From the NCBI GenBank assembly GCA_900770075.1, contig CAAGIZ010000095.1, positions 1 through 31,913 of the forward strand: a DNA stretch of 31,913 bases, read 5' to 3'. A model generated the notes under the pieces. It did no database searches. It saw only the letters and a program-made list of their open reading frames with translations, and was not told the DNA's origin. Both the position numbers and the translations under genes were made by a program. This document shows, piece after piece, positions 16,633 to 23,699 of this stretch (position 1 is the stretch's first letter; each line of letters starts with the position of its first letter). Source of the stretch: Spirochaetia bacterium (lineage in GTDB: Bacteria; Spirochaetota; Spirochaetia; Treponematales; Treponemataceae).

Positions 16633-16767
16633 ATGATATTGACAAACATTTCGGGAAATTTTATGCTCAACAACTCAACAACTCAACAACTCAACAACTC
16701 AACAACTCAACAACTCAACAACTCAACAACTCAACAACTCAACAACTCAACAACTCAGACGATATAA
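16633..16767 (+). CDS. 44-aa leader-type mini-ORF built on an octanucleotide repeat
   Basis: ATG 16633, 7 nt after a perfect -10 box, opens a 44-codon frame. It reads MILTNISGNFM and then the period-8 peptide LNNSTTQQ, repeated nearly four times, before ending at TAA 16765. There is no Shine-Dalgarno, so it would be translated from a leaderless mRNA. A strong hairpin with a T-run follows 44 nt later and then a regular gene. A leader-peptide role is possible, or the frame may be fortuitous. Repeat-number changes would shift its frame, because 8 is not divisible by 3. Confidence 0.4.
   Translation: MILTNISGNFMLNNSTTQQLNNSTTQQLNNSTTQQLNNSTTQTI
16666..16757 (+). repeat. Octanucleotide microsatellite (CTCAACAA) x 11.5
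   Basis: A perfect 8-bp tandem array of 92 bp between promoter and first envelope gene. Such arrays are prone to slipped-strand length change. It lacks G entirely on the plus strand, so the RNA would be unstructured there. Confidence 0.9.
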
Positions 16768-16810
16768 TCGAATTTTATAAAAATTCTAGATTTTACAAAT
16801 TAATAAAAAT

Positions 16811-16866
16811 AGAAAAGGCATATTTAGTGCGCTTGTGCGTGCAAAATATGCCTTTTCTGTTTTTTA
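16811..16866 (+). terminator. Strong terminator/attenuator hairpin just before the LPP20-like gene
   Basis: A perfect 14-bp stem AGAAAAGGCATATT/AATATGCCTTTTCT with a G/C-rich loop, then GTTTTTT. It lies between the only good promoter and the Shine-Dalgarno (AAGGAA, 16865) of the next gene, where an attenuator would sit. Confidence 0.7.
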
Positions 16867-16876
16867 AGGAATTTCA

Positions 16877-17878
16877 ATGAAAAAACATTTCTTCTCTTTG
16901 TTGGCGTTTGCCTGCCTGTTGCCGCTTTATGCAAAAAAAGCGGCGATGCCGCAATGGGTTCAGAACTACAGAACAGTGTTTCCAGCCTCTGAATATCTTG
17001 CCCAGCGCGGAAGCGGCGACACAGCTGAAAAAGCAAGAACCGATGCAACCGCCGCGCTCTCGCGCTACTTTAAGACAAGCGTGAACGCGAATCTTTCAAC
17101 AACAATGACTTCCGTTACAGCGGCAAATTCCGCGGAAGAAAAAACTCTTGTTGTGGACGATGTGAATGTTCAGTCGCAAGTGGAGCTTTTCGCGCTTGAA
17201 TACACCGAGCCGTTCTACTACAAGGCGGAAAAAAAGTGGTACTGCGTGGTCTACATGAATCGCAATGACGCGTGGCAGCAGTACAAGCCTCAGATTGAAA
17301 TCAAGAAGAACAGCTTTAACGGTCTCTACAAAAATCTTGAAAATGAGCCGGATTATTTTTCCAAATCTGGAATGTGCGGAAAAGTGTGGCGGAGCGCGAC
17401 AGAGCTTCTGGAAAAGCTTGAGTACGGCAGAATCATAAATCCAAAGGAAGAGGCGGCTTATCAGGACGAGCGCGATAAAATCTCAAAAGTTCCAGTGATT
17501 TTTGAGGAAAGCAGGCAGAACTGTTCTATATATATCCAGACGCAAAACGACTATGACCGCCTTGCGGAAAGCGCAGTTTCTTCCGCATTTAAAGACTGCG
17601 GGCTTAAAGTTTCTAAAAACATTGAGCAGGCAAACTACATTGCGGAAGTCCTCATAGAACTGAATGTGTCTGGAGGCGAGCCTGTATCTATAAAACCCGG
17701 ACTGGAGCTGAAAATCCAGAACAAAGAGGAAAAAACGGTTTATTCGTGCGAGATTCAGGCAGCGGAAAAATCAATTGCATACACGCTGGAAAATGCCCAG
17801 AAAAAAGCGTTTCCAAAGCTGGCAGAGGAAACTGAGGAAGCTGTGAAAAAAGATTTAAGCGGCTTTCTTGAGTTATAG
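16877..17878 (+). CDS. LPP20-like periplasmic/outer-membrane protein
   Basis: A 333-aa exported protein: signal peptide MKKHFFSLLAFACLLPLYA, then PQWVQNYRTVFPASEYLAQRG, the 'PxWV...P...Y..G.G' opening of LPP20/FlgO-like domains. GDTAEKARTDATAALSRYF follows, and YYKAEKKWYCVVYMNR closes the domain. The C-terminal half has a second alpha/beta part (IYIQTQNDYDRLAESAVSSAFKDCGLKVS) resembling a LptE/CsgG-type fold. Family members sit at the outer membrane or periplasm; the function is not established. It starts after an attenuator-like hairpin and is followed after 23 nt by a related lipoprotein gene, so the two form an operon. Confidence 0.65.
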   Translation: MKKHFFSLLAFACLLPLYAKKAAMPQWVQNYRTVFPASEYLAQRGSGDTAEKARTDATAALSRYFKTSVNANLSTTMTSVTAANSAEEKTLVVDDVNVQSQVELFALEYTEPFYYKAEKKWYCVVYMNRNDAWQQYKPQIEIKKNSFNGLYKNLENEPDYFSKSGMCGKVWRSATELLEKLEYGRIINPKEEAAYQDERDKISKVPVIFEESRQNCSIYIQTQNDYDRLAESAVSSAFKDCGLKVSKNIEQANYIAEVLIELNVSGGEPVSIKPGLELKIQNKEEKTVYSCEIQAAEKSIAYTLENAQKKAFPKLAEETEEAVKKDLSGFLEL

Positions 17879-17901
17879 AATTTTTCATCTGGAGGAAAAA
17901 A

Positions 17902-18783
17902 ATGAAAAAGGTAATTTTTGTATGCGCGGCTGCCGCGCTGGTTCTTGGAATGGCAGGCTGTACAAGCACCAAGGTTGCACAGGACCCGTCTCTCAATGTT
18001 AATGTTGACGACGATGTTGACAAGGTTGTGGTTATTGACTGGACAGACAGGACTCTTGGCGAAGTTGCAGCTCCGCAGTGGCTCAAGAACATGCGCCGCG
18101 GAAATTCCGACACGTTCAAGCAGGCATGGGGAACAGACGCAAACCGTGTTGTAAAGGTGAGCATGGCGACTGGAAAAACCGAGGCGACAGCCCAGGCGTT
18201 GAGCCGTGCGGGATTTGCCTACACTCAGGCGGCGGAGCTTAGCCAGAAAGTAATCGGACGCGTTGGTCAGGGCTTGAACGATGTTGGACAGCTTGAGGCG
18301 GTTTATGTTGCTGCAAGCGAGACAAAGGCTGATATGACAGGGCTCCGCGAGGAGACAGGATTCTTCCAGAAAGTGCGCACAACAAAGACAGGAACAAAAG
18401 AGCAGAGCGAGCAGTATATCTACTACACGGTGTTCTCCATGGACAAGGGCACTTGGGACAACCTCTGCAAAAAGTATCTTATGGACGTTATGGGCGGCGC
18501 AGACTTGACTACAGAGACACAGAAGAAAGTCGGCGCTCTTTTTAGCGAGATGAAGGAAGACGCGGATAAAAAAGACGCTGCAAAACAGGCAGAAGAAGAG
18601 GCTCTTTACAAAGCCCAGATGGCGCGTCTTGAAGCGGAACGTGCAAAGGCAAATGCCGACGCTGCGGCAAGCAATGCCGAGACAGCAAAGACAGCGTTAA
18701 AAGCAAAAGAAATGGACGCGCAGGAAGCGCAGACGAAGGCAGCAACAGAAGAAGCTGCGGACTTGGCAAGCTACTTGATGTAA
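17902..18783 (+). CDS. LPP20-like lipoprotein with C-terminal coiled coil
   Basis: A 293-aa lipoprotein with signal peptide and lipobox GMAGC (C20). It shares the PQWLKN opening with the preceding protein (EVAAPQWLKNMRRGN, then TGKTEATAQALSRAGFAYTQAAELSQ), so it is also LPP20-like. After YIYYTVFSMDKGTWDNL the rest, about 225-290, is an Ala/Glu/Lys-rich coiled coil. An outer-membrane anchored oligomer is plausible. TGGAGG lies about 8 nt before the start. A terminator (18798-18828) ends the unit. Confidence 0.7.
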   Translation: MKKVIFVCAAAALVLGMAGCTSTKVAQDPSLNVNVDDDVDKVVVIDWTDRTLGEVAAPQWLKNMRRGNSDTFKQAWGTDANRVVKVSMATGKTEATAQALSRAGFAYTQAAELSQKVIGRVGQGLNDVGQLEAVYVAASETKADMTGLREETGFFQKVRTTKTGTKEQSEQYIYYTVFSMDKGTWDNLCKKYLMDVMGGADLTTETQKKVGALFSEMKEDADKKDAAKQAEEEALYKAQMARLEAERAKANADAAASNAETAKTALKAKEMDAQEAQTKAATEEAADLASYLM

Positions 18784-18797
18784 CAGCATAACTATAC

Positions 18798-18834
18798 CCC
18801 TGCGAAGTCCGAACAAGCCTCCGCAGGGCTTTCT
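18798..18834 (+). terminator. Terminator after the lipoprotein gene
   Basis: CCCTGCG (18798-18804) pairs with CGCAGGG (18822-18828), followed by CTTTCTT. The stem is 7 bp and the T-run is broken. Confidence 0.55.
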
Positions 18835-18852
18835 TATGGGCTCGTGAGCCTG

Positions 18853-18880
18853 TTAACATCAAAGAGCATTATTTTATAGA
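18853..18880 (+). promoter_or_regulatory. Candidate promoter of the 803-aa variable protein gene
   Basis: TTAACA (18853-18858), a 16-nt spacer and TATAGA (18875-18880). The ATG is at 18894, with AGGAA in between. Confidence 0.45.
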
Positions 18881-18893
18881 CTAGGAACAGACA

Positions 18894-21305
18894 ATGAAAA
18901 AGACAATCCTGCTGGTGAGCGCAATTCTTCTCGCCGGCTTTATATATGCGCAAAATATTGAAAAAGGTGTGGCGGTGCAGGTTCTTACGCCTGAAACCGT
19001 GAACCTTCCCGCCGGGGACGCGGCATGGCTTCCGGGGCAGATTCAGGACAAGGTAAAAAGCAATGTTCAGGACTACCTTGAGCTTAAGACCGTGGTTGAC
19101 TCAAAGACGGAAGCCGCAGTAAAAAAACTTCAGGCCGAGGCGGAGGGCAGCGCACGAGACGAGAGCACCGCAATAGAGCTTGGAAAGCTCACAACCGCAA
19201 AATACGCCCTGTTCACAAAAATCAGAAAGACTGCCAGCGGCTATGTTGTGAGCGCTGACTTTACAGACCTTACAACAGGCGTTCAGAAAGCGAGCGCCAC
19301 ATCAAAGGAATATACCCAGGCTTCTTCTCTCTACGGCTCGACCGGAGCTGTTGACGAGATTACTCTGGCGCTTGCAGGCAAGCTTGGAATAAAGATAAGC
19401 GACCTTAACAAGAACCTTCTTTCCACAGGCTCGTCTTCGTTCAGCGTGGACGAGCAGCTTGAGCTTGCAAGGCAGAACGAGGAGCAGTTCAGAAAGCTGA
19501 TGGCGGACTACGATGCCGACCTTGCAAGGCTCAGCGCGTCAAACGACCTGAGCGCGGTTGAAAGCAAGAAAAAAATCGAGGCAGAAAAAGCCCTGCTTGA
19601 AGAAAAACAAAATGCGGAAAAAAAGCGGCAGGAAGACTTAAGGGCTCAGAAAGAGCGTGCGGACGCTGACGCAAGGCTTGAGGCAGAGCGAAGCATTGCC
19701 CTAAAGACACAGCGCGACAATCTTGCAAAGGAAGCCGCCACAAAAGCCGCCGAGGTGCGTAAGCTAAAGACAGAAAAACAGGGAGTGCTTGGTCTTATAA
19801 GCACGCTTGAAAGCAAGAAGAAGGCGCTTGTCGAGATACGGCAGGGAGTGGAAGCGCGCAGTGTGGAGCTTCATACGCAGATGAAAGAGGACGAAACAGA
19901 GCAGGCCATAAAAATCCTTGAGGCAAACTGGGCGAGCGTTGAGATGAAGGACGGAAATCCTACTGAGGCTGCAAAGCAGCGCAGGGTGAACAAGGTGCTT
20001 TCAAACAACGACGCTCTTCTTGCAAAGTTCTATGCCGACTGCGAGAGCGTAAGACAGTCCACAATGGCACAGCAGAACGCGCTTTTGCAGAGCATTGACG
20101 CGGACTATAAAAAGCTTGCCACTGTAAAGACTGTGAGCAGCATGGGAGGCGAGCTAAAGGTGAGCTACGGAAACTACGACGGCGACAAGTGCGGCTGGAA
20201 CGCTTATCTTTCGCTGTATTCGGACGGAATCCTGCTCTTCCAGGACACGTTCATCGTAAAGTACGAGACCCTCGCAGGAAAGGCAGCCCCGGACATGGAA
20301 AAGGCGAGCGACGCCCAGCTTGAAGAGTACATAAACAACACCGACATGTACACGTCTCTTTTGGTGCGCGGAGACCCTATTTTGTACTTTGAGCTTGACT
20401 ACAACGCCATACCCGCCGCAAAAAGCAGGCCTAGCACCTACACATTCTACTTTACAAAATTGCGTGCAATAAACACTGTGAGCGGCAAAGTTGTACAGAC
20501 AAGCACGCTTAACGAGAAGCTTGTGCGCGAGATGAAGCCTGAGCAGGATCTGCGGGAGATTCAGGGAGTTGTGGCGGAAGAGAAGGCGAAAGATAAAGTA
20601 ATCAAGGAGCTGAAGAGCAAGGGAAAAGACATAGAGCAGGCTGAAAAATTGGCTGACGATAAATCTTTTGTGGAAATGTATTATTTTGCAGAGGACTCGA
20701 AAAAACTCAGCGGCATTGATTTTGCCATTATTCCAGAAAAAAAATGGGTAATGTCAAAGACAGAGATAACGCAGGCTGTGTATAAGGCTGTTATGGGAAA
20801 AAATCCGAGCTATTTTACAGGCGACAGTTTGCCTGTGGAAAGTGTAAGCTGGTATGACGCGGTTGAGTTCTGCAACAAACTGAGCAAGAAAGCCGGACTT
20901 GAGCCAGCTTATTCTATAAATGGAAGGTCTGTTGAATGGAACAGAAACGCCAACGGCTTCCGCCTGCCTACAGTGGAAGAATGGAAGTATGCGGCAAGTG
21001 GCGGAGAGAACTATAAGTACAGCGGTAGCAACAATCTGGACGAAGTGGGCTGGTATGATGGCAACAGTGGAGACAAGACACATCCAGTTGCGCAGAAAAA
21101 GCCTAACGGCTACGGCTTGTACGACATGAGCGGCAATGTTTGGGAGTGGTGCTGGGATTCCCACAGCAGCGAGTACCGCTATGTCTGCGGCGGTAGCTGT
21201 TACAACGACGCCAGCTACTGCGAGATGGGCAACAGGTACTGGTGCAACGCCGATAGCACCTGCGACGACTTGGGCTTCCGTATTGTCCGCTCTGCAGGCA
21301 AGTAA
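18894..21305 (+). CDS. Large exported protein: CsgG/TolB-like domain + coiled coil + FGE-sulfatase (SUMF1) C-lectin fold; probable DGR target
   Basis: An 803-aa protein with signal peptide (MKKTILLVSAILLAGFIYAQ). Residues about 22-165 resemble a CsgG/TolB-N domain (ELGKLTTAKYALFTKI, then VSADFTDLTTGV). A charged coiled coil covers about 190-345. An unassigned beta-rich part precedes the FGE-type domain (about 600-803): KTEITQAVYKAVMGKNPSYF, LPVESVSWYDAVEFCNKLS, FRLPTVEEWKYAASGG and GNVWEWCWDS. FGE-fold domains of this class display the variable residues in treponemal DGR proteins such as TvpA. The last about 45 residues (from H757) carry the variable region compared in the findings. The FGE enzyme cysteines are not in their catalytic context, so binding rather than catalysis is likely. 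Confidence 0.82.
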   Translation: MKKTILLVSAILLAGFIYAQNIEKGVAVQVLTPETVNLPAGDAAWLPGQIQDKVKSNVQDYLELKTVVDSKTEAAVKKLQAEAEGSARDESTAIELGKLTTAKYALFTKIRKTASGYVVSADFTDLTTGVQKASATSKEYTQASSLYGSTGAVDEITLALAGKLGIKISDLNKNLLSTGSSSFSVDEQLELARQNEEQFRKLMADYDADLARLSASNDLSAVESKKKIEAEKALLEEKQNAEKKRQEDLRAQKERADADARLEAERSIALKTQRDNLAKEAATKAAEVRKLKTEKQGVLGLISTLESKKKALVEIRQGVEARSVELHTQMKEDETEQAIKILEANWASVEMKDGNPTEAAKQRRVNKVLSNNDALLAKFYADCESVRQSTMAQQNALLQSIDADYKKLATVKTVSSMGGELKVSYGNYDGDKCGWNAYLSLYSDGILLFQDTFIVKYETLAGKAAPDMEKASDAQLEEYINNTDMYTSLLVRGDPILYFELDYNAIPAAKSRPSTYTFYFTKLRAINTVSGKVVQTSTLNEKLVREMKPEQDLREIQGVVAEEKAKDKVIKELKSKGKDIEQAEKLADDKSFVEMYYFAEDSKKLSGIDFAIIPEKKWVMSKTEITQAVYKAVMGKNPSYFTGDSLPVESVSWYDAVEFCNKLSKKAGLEPAYSINGRSVEWNRNANGFRLPTVEEWKYAASGGENYKYSGSNNLDEVGWYDGNSGDKTHPVAQKKPNGYGLYDMSGNVWEWCWDSHSSEYRYVCGGSCYNDASYCEMGNRYWCNADSTCDDLGFRIVRSAGK
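21162..21296 (+). repeat. Candidate DGR variable region VR1
   Basis: The 111 nt from 21162 to 21272 differ from 23124-23234 at 16 positions in 13 codons. The flanking about 98 nt upstream differ at one, and the 21 nt downstream (21273-21293) at none. All differences are nonsynonymous and 14 are at codon positions 1 or 2, mostly in NNC codons, as expected for adenine-targeted DGR mutagenesis. Confidence 0.75.
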
Positions 21306-21400
21306 TAGGCGAGCTGCGGCAGTGCAGCGCCGGTGTAGCGCAGGCGGCAAGCCGTAGCGGAACAGGCACGGAGCAGCTGCAAGCGAGAGGGATACGGAGA
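21306..21400. repeat. GC-rich 3' flank shared by both variable genes (possible IMH/hairpin region)
   Basis: GGCGAGCTGCGGC...GTGCAG.GCCGGTGTA follows both variable genes (21307 and 23269) with scattered differences. It contains GCTGC/GCAGC inversions. DGR targets need an IMH and often a hairpin just 3' of the variable region, which is where this lies. Confidence 0.5.
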
Positions 21401-21436
21401 GATTTTATTTTTTGTATATGTATGGAGACTAAAAAA

Positions 21437-22048
21437 ATGGGAAACAAAATGGAAAAGAATTCTAAAAAAGAAAAAGAGATGAAGAAAACTCCTGAGATAA
21501 TTAAGTTGTCTTGGGTTGATGACAAAAGTGCTGACTATTTTAGTGATGAGGAATTTGGGAAGATCTATAACTTTTTTGTAATTAATACGCACTGTGAAGA
21601 TTTGTCCTCAAGGGCTATTACTCTGCAAGAGTATGGCTGGAAAACACCTTGGAGAAAGCCTTTTTATTTGAACAGGCAATTAAAAACTGCTTCTTCCAAT
21701 TATAAATTGATTTATTCTGCTAGCACATATAATGCTGTTGCCGATGCTCTTGAAAAATCTGATTTGAAGTCTGATTTTCCTGAAAAAATAAATATTGAGC
21801 GAATTTGCATTTATGATTCTAAAAGCAATCAATTCATGAGTGTTTTTGCACATATAAGAAACGCTTTTGCTCATGGACGTTTCAAGGTTGTGCCGGCAAA
21901 TGATTTGCCTGATTCTGTTTTTATTTTTGAAGATATTACAAGACAGAATAAAATTTCTGCCCGAATGATTTTACGGAAATCAACATTGCTAAAATGGATT
22001 TCAATAATATCAGGCGGAGAGAGAAAATTCGAAGAAAACAATAAATAA
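21437..22048 (+). CDS. HEPN-like protein, unassigned
   Basis: A 203-aa protein from ATG 21437 (GGAG at 21424-21427); ATG 21422 would add five residues but has no ribosome site. After a Lys/Glu-rich start the only strong motif is HIRNAFAHGRF, the R-x4-H motif of HEPN ribonuclease and nucleotide-binding domains (R then H in RNAFAH). The core is helical. HEPN proteins are often toxins or defence nucleases. No minimal nucleotidyltransferase partner is adjacent, but a small zinc-ribbon gene follows. It is more A/T-rich than the upstream genes, suggesting a different origin. The function is unknown. Confidence 0.6.
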   Translation: MGNKMEKNSKKEKEMKKTPEIIKLSWVDDKSADYFSDEEFGKIYNFFVINTHCEDLSSRAITLQEYGWKTPWRKPFYLNRQLKTASSNYKLIYSASTYNAVADALEKSDLKSDFPEKINIERICIYDSKSNQFMSVFAHIRNAFAHGRFKVVPANDLPDSVFIFEDITRQNKISARMILRKSTLLKWISIISGGERKFEENNK

Positions 22049-22164
22049 AAAAATCTCGTGTAAGAAATAAGTAGTAAGTTTAGAAATAATAATGTCCTAT
22101 ATCTGCAGTAGTCAAACTATAATATATAGCAGAACATAGATGTAAAAATTATAAGGAGTTTTTT

Positions 22165-22434
22165 ATGATTAGTAAAATGAATGATATTCGCAAAGGGGCA
22201 GGATTGGATATCGTAGATATAACGGTAGAAGAGAGTAACAGAGAAGATTTGTTGAATGAGTTGAAAGTAAAGATTGGACTGTCTGTATTACGATGTTGTG
22301 CTTGCAATAAAAACGCAATAACAGGCGCAGTTGTTTCTCTAAAAAATAAAACTTATAAAGTTCCTTTATGTGGAAAATGTTGTAAGGCAGCTTATTTGGA
22401 AGTGTTAAGAAGCGACCTTGAAAGATATGAGTAA
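22165..22434 (+). CDS. Small zinc-ribbon-like protein, unassigned
   Basis: An 89-aa acidic protein with CCACNK (C-x2-C) and CGKCC (C-x2-C) about 25 residues apart, a likely four-Cys zinc ribbon in the C-terminal half. AAGGAG lies 7 nt before the start, and a TATAAT at 22118-22123 may be its -10 box, without a good -35. It stands between the HEPN-like gene and the second variable gene. I do not recognise the family. Confidence 0.55.
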   Translation: MISKMNDIRKGAGLDIVDITVEESNREDLLNELKVKIGLSVLRCCACNKNAITGAVVSLKNKTYKVPLCGKCCKAAYLEVLRSDLERYE

Positions 22435-22460
22435 TTTCTGCTAAAGAGAGGTAAAAATAA

Positions 22461-23267
22461 ATGAAACTAAAAAAAATATTTCTGATTCTAACAGCTCTCG
22501 TGGCTTTTTCATCAGCCTTAACCGCAGTAAGCGACTATGAGTATTTGCTTGGCAAATATAAGCCGCTAATTGATGACGCTTTTCTTGTTACAATTCCTGG
22601 CAAGAATTATTTAATGATGAAAACAGAGGTAACTCAAAAGCAATGGCAGACAGTAATGGAGAATAATCCAAGTTATTTTAAAGGTGACTACTTACCTGTA
22701 GAAAAAGTAAGCTGGATTAAGGCTGTTGAGTTCTGCAATGCACTTTCTGAAAAACAAAATCTTGAAAAATGCTACAGCAATGGGCATTGGGCGTATTATA
22801 ACAAGAAAAAAAATAAAGATGTTACAGAAGAGGACTATAACAAAGACCAAAAGAAAGAATACAGTAAACAGCAAGTTATAAAATATTATGCCATAGACTG
22901 CAATTTCAATGCCAACGGCTACCGCCTGCCTACAGTGGAAGAATGGCAATACGCGGCAAAAGGCGGACAGGAGTTCGAGTACAGCGGAAGCGACAATCTG
23001 GACAAAGTGGGCTGGTATAAAGACAACAGTGGAGACAAGACACATCCAGTTGCGCAGAAAAAGCCTAACGGCTACGGCTTGTACGACATGAGCGGCAATG
23101 TTTGGGAATGGTGCTGGGATTCCGACGGCAGCGGGGGCCGCTATTTCTGCGGCGGTAGCTGGTACAACGACGCCGACTACTGCGAGATGGGCAACAGGTA
23201 CTGGTACGACGCCGATGGCACCGGCAAAGACGTGGGCTTCCGTATTGTCCGCTCTACAGGCAAGTAA
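22461..23267 (+). CDS. Exported FGE-sulfatase (SUMF1) fold protein; probable DGR target
   Basis: A 268-aa protein with signal peptide (MKLKKIFLILTALVAFSSALTA). A single FGE-type domain makes up the rest: MKTEVTQKQWQTVMENNPSYF, LPVEKVSWIKAVEFCNALS, FRLPTVEEWQYAAKGG and GNVWEWCWDS, ending GFRIVRSTGK. A charged Lys/Tyr insert (about 115-135) is specific to this copy. The C-terminal third is almost the same DNA as in the 803-aa gene, except in the variable block (residues about 222-258). No catalytic Cys pair of sulfatase-activating enzymes is seen. By analogy with TvpA it would be a surface-exposed ligand-binding protein. GAGAGG precedes the ATG. Confidence 0.82.
   Translation: MKLKKIFLILTALVAFSSALTAVSDYEYLLGKYKPLIDDAFLVTIPGKNYLMMKTEVTQKQWQTVMENNPSYFKGDYLPVEKVSWIKAVEFCNALSEKQNLEKCYSNGHWAYYNKKKNKDVTEEDYNKDQKKEYSKQQVIKYYAIDCNFNANGYRLPTVEEWQYAAKGGQEFEYSGSDNLDKVGWYKDNSGDKTHPVAQKKPNGYGLYDMSGNVWEWCWDSDGSGGRYFCGGSWYNDADYCEMGNRYWYDADGTGKDVGFRIVRSTGK
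23124..23258 (+). repeat. Candidate DGR variable region VR2
   Basis: Counterpart of VR1, aligned without gaps. The differing codons include GAC for CAC, GGC for AGC and for TAC, TTC for GTC, TAC for TGC, and AAA for GAC. Every differing base is compatible with adenine in an unseen template. Confidence 0.75.
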
Positions 23268-23268
23268 T

Positions 23269-23360
23269 GGCGAGCTGCGGCTGTGCAGTGCCGGTGTAAT
23301 GAGGCGTTAAGCCGAATGGAGCAGGCTCTGCAACAGCTGCAAGTGCAAGCGAGTTGGGAA
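23269..23360. repeat. GC-rich 3' flank of the second variable gene
   Basis: Homologous to 21306-21400: GGCGAGCTGCGGCTGTGCAG, then GCCGGTGTAATGAGGCGTTAAGCCG. It keeps the stem-forming GAGCTGC/GCAGCTGC elements. Confidence 0.5.
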
Positions 23361-23409
23361 GATAGATAAGATTTATGAATTTAAAGAGATAATTTTTGAG
23401 GTAATAAAT

Positions 23410-23466
23410 ATGGATAATAATGAAATAGATGTATTTGAAAAATTTTTTGTAAAAAAAAATAAATAA
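23410..23466 (+). CDS. Possible 18-aa small protein
   Basis: MDNNEIDVFEKFFVKKNK, with GAGG 8 nt before the ATG, ending just before a terminator hairpin. It is too short to support by composition alone and could be a remnant. Confidence 0.25.
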   Translation: MDNNEIDVFEKFFVKKNK

Positions 23467-23468
23467 AA

Positions 23469-23497
23469 ATTGCAATATCAACTTGCAATATTTTTTC
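23469..23497 (+). terminator. Terminator of the second variable gene unit
   Basis: ATTGCAA (23469-23475) pairs with TTGCAAT (23483-23489), followed by ATTTTTTCT. Confidence 0.6.
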
Positions 23498-23699
23498 TAA
23501 ATTTAGCGAAAAGTTATATTTTTGAATAGTAAACTTGTATACTTTTTTATTTATTTTGTTTTATTTGTGTCTTTTTTAGGCCTTTTACTTTTTTTGTTTT
23601 CTGATCTTTCTTGTTCTTTTATATTTGGGTATGACGGTTTTGCCCTGTTTTTAGGAATCAGGGATAAAATGAGGAAGGTCTGTTTTTAGTTTTATGGAA
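23497..23699. other. A/T-rich spacer next to the IS30 element
   Basis: Very A/T-rich and without a gene. It should contain one end of the IS30-family element, but I could not find an inverted-repeat pair matching the other side. Confidence 0.4.

Noticed and set aside
16666..16757. CRISPR array
   Set aside because: The repeats are a continuous 8-bp tandem array without spacers. The 33-bp units at 15024-15148 also lack variable spacers, and there are no cas genes.
16633..17878. Phase-variable fusion of the octamer-repeat ORF with the LPP20-like protein
   Set aside because: The frame in line with ATG 16877 meets a TAA at 16778-16780 after the repeat, so no repeat-length change can fuse them. 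Only the leader frame itself would change.
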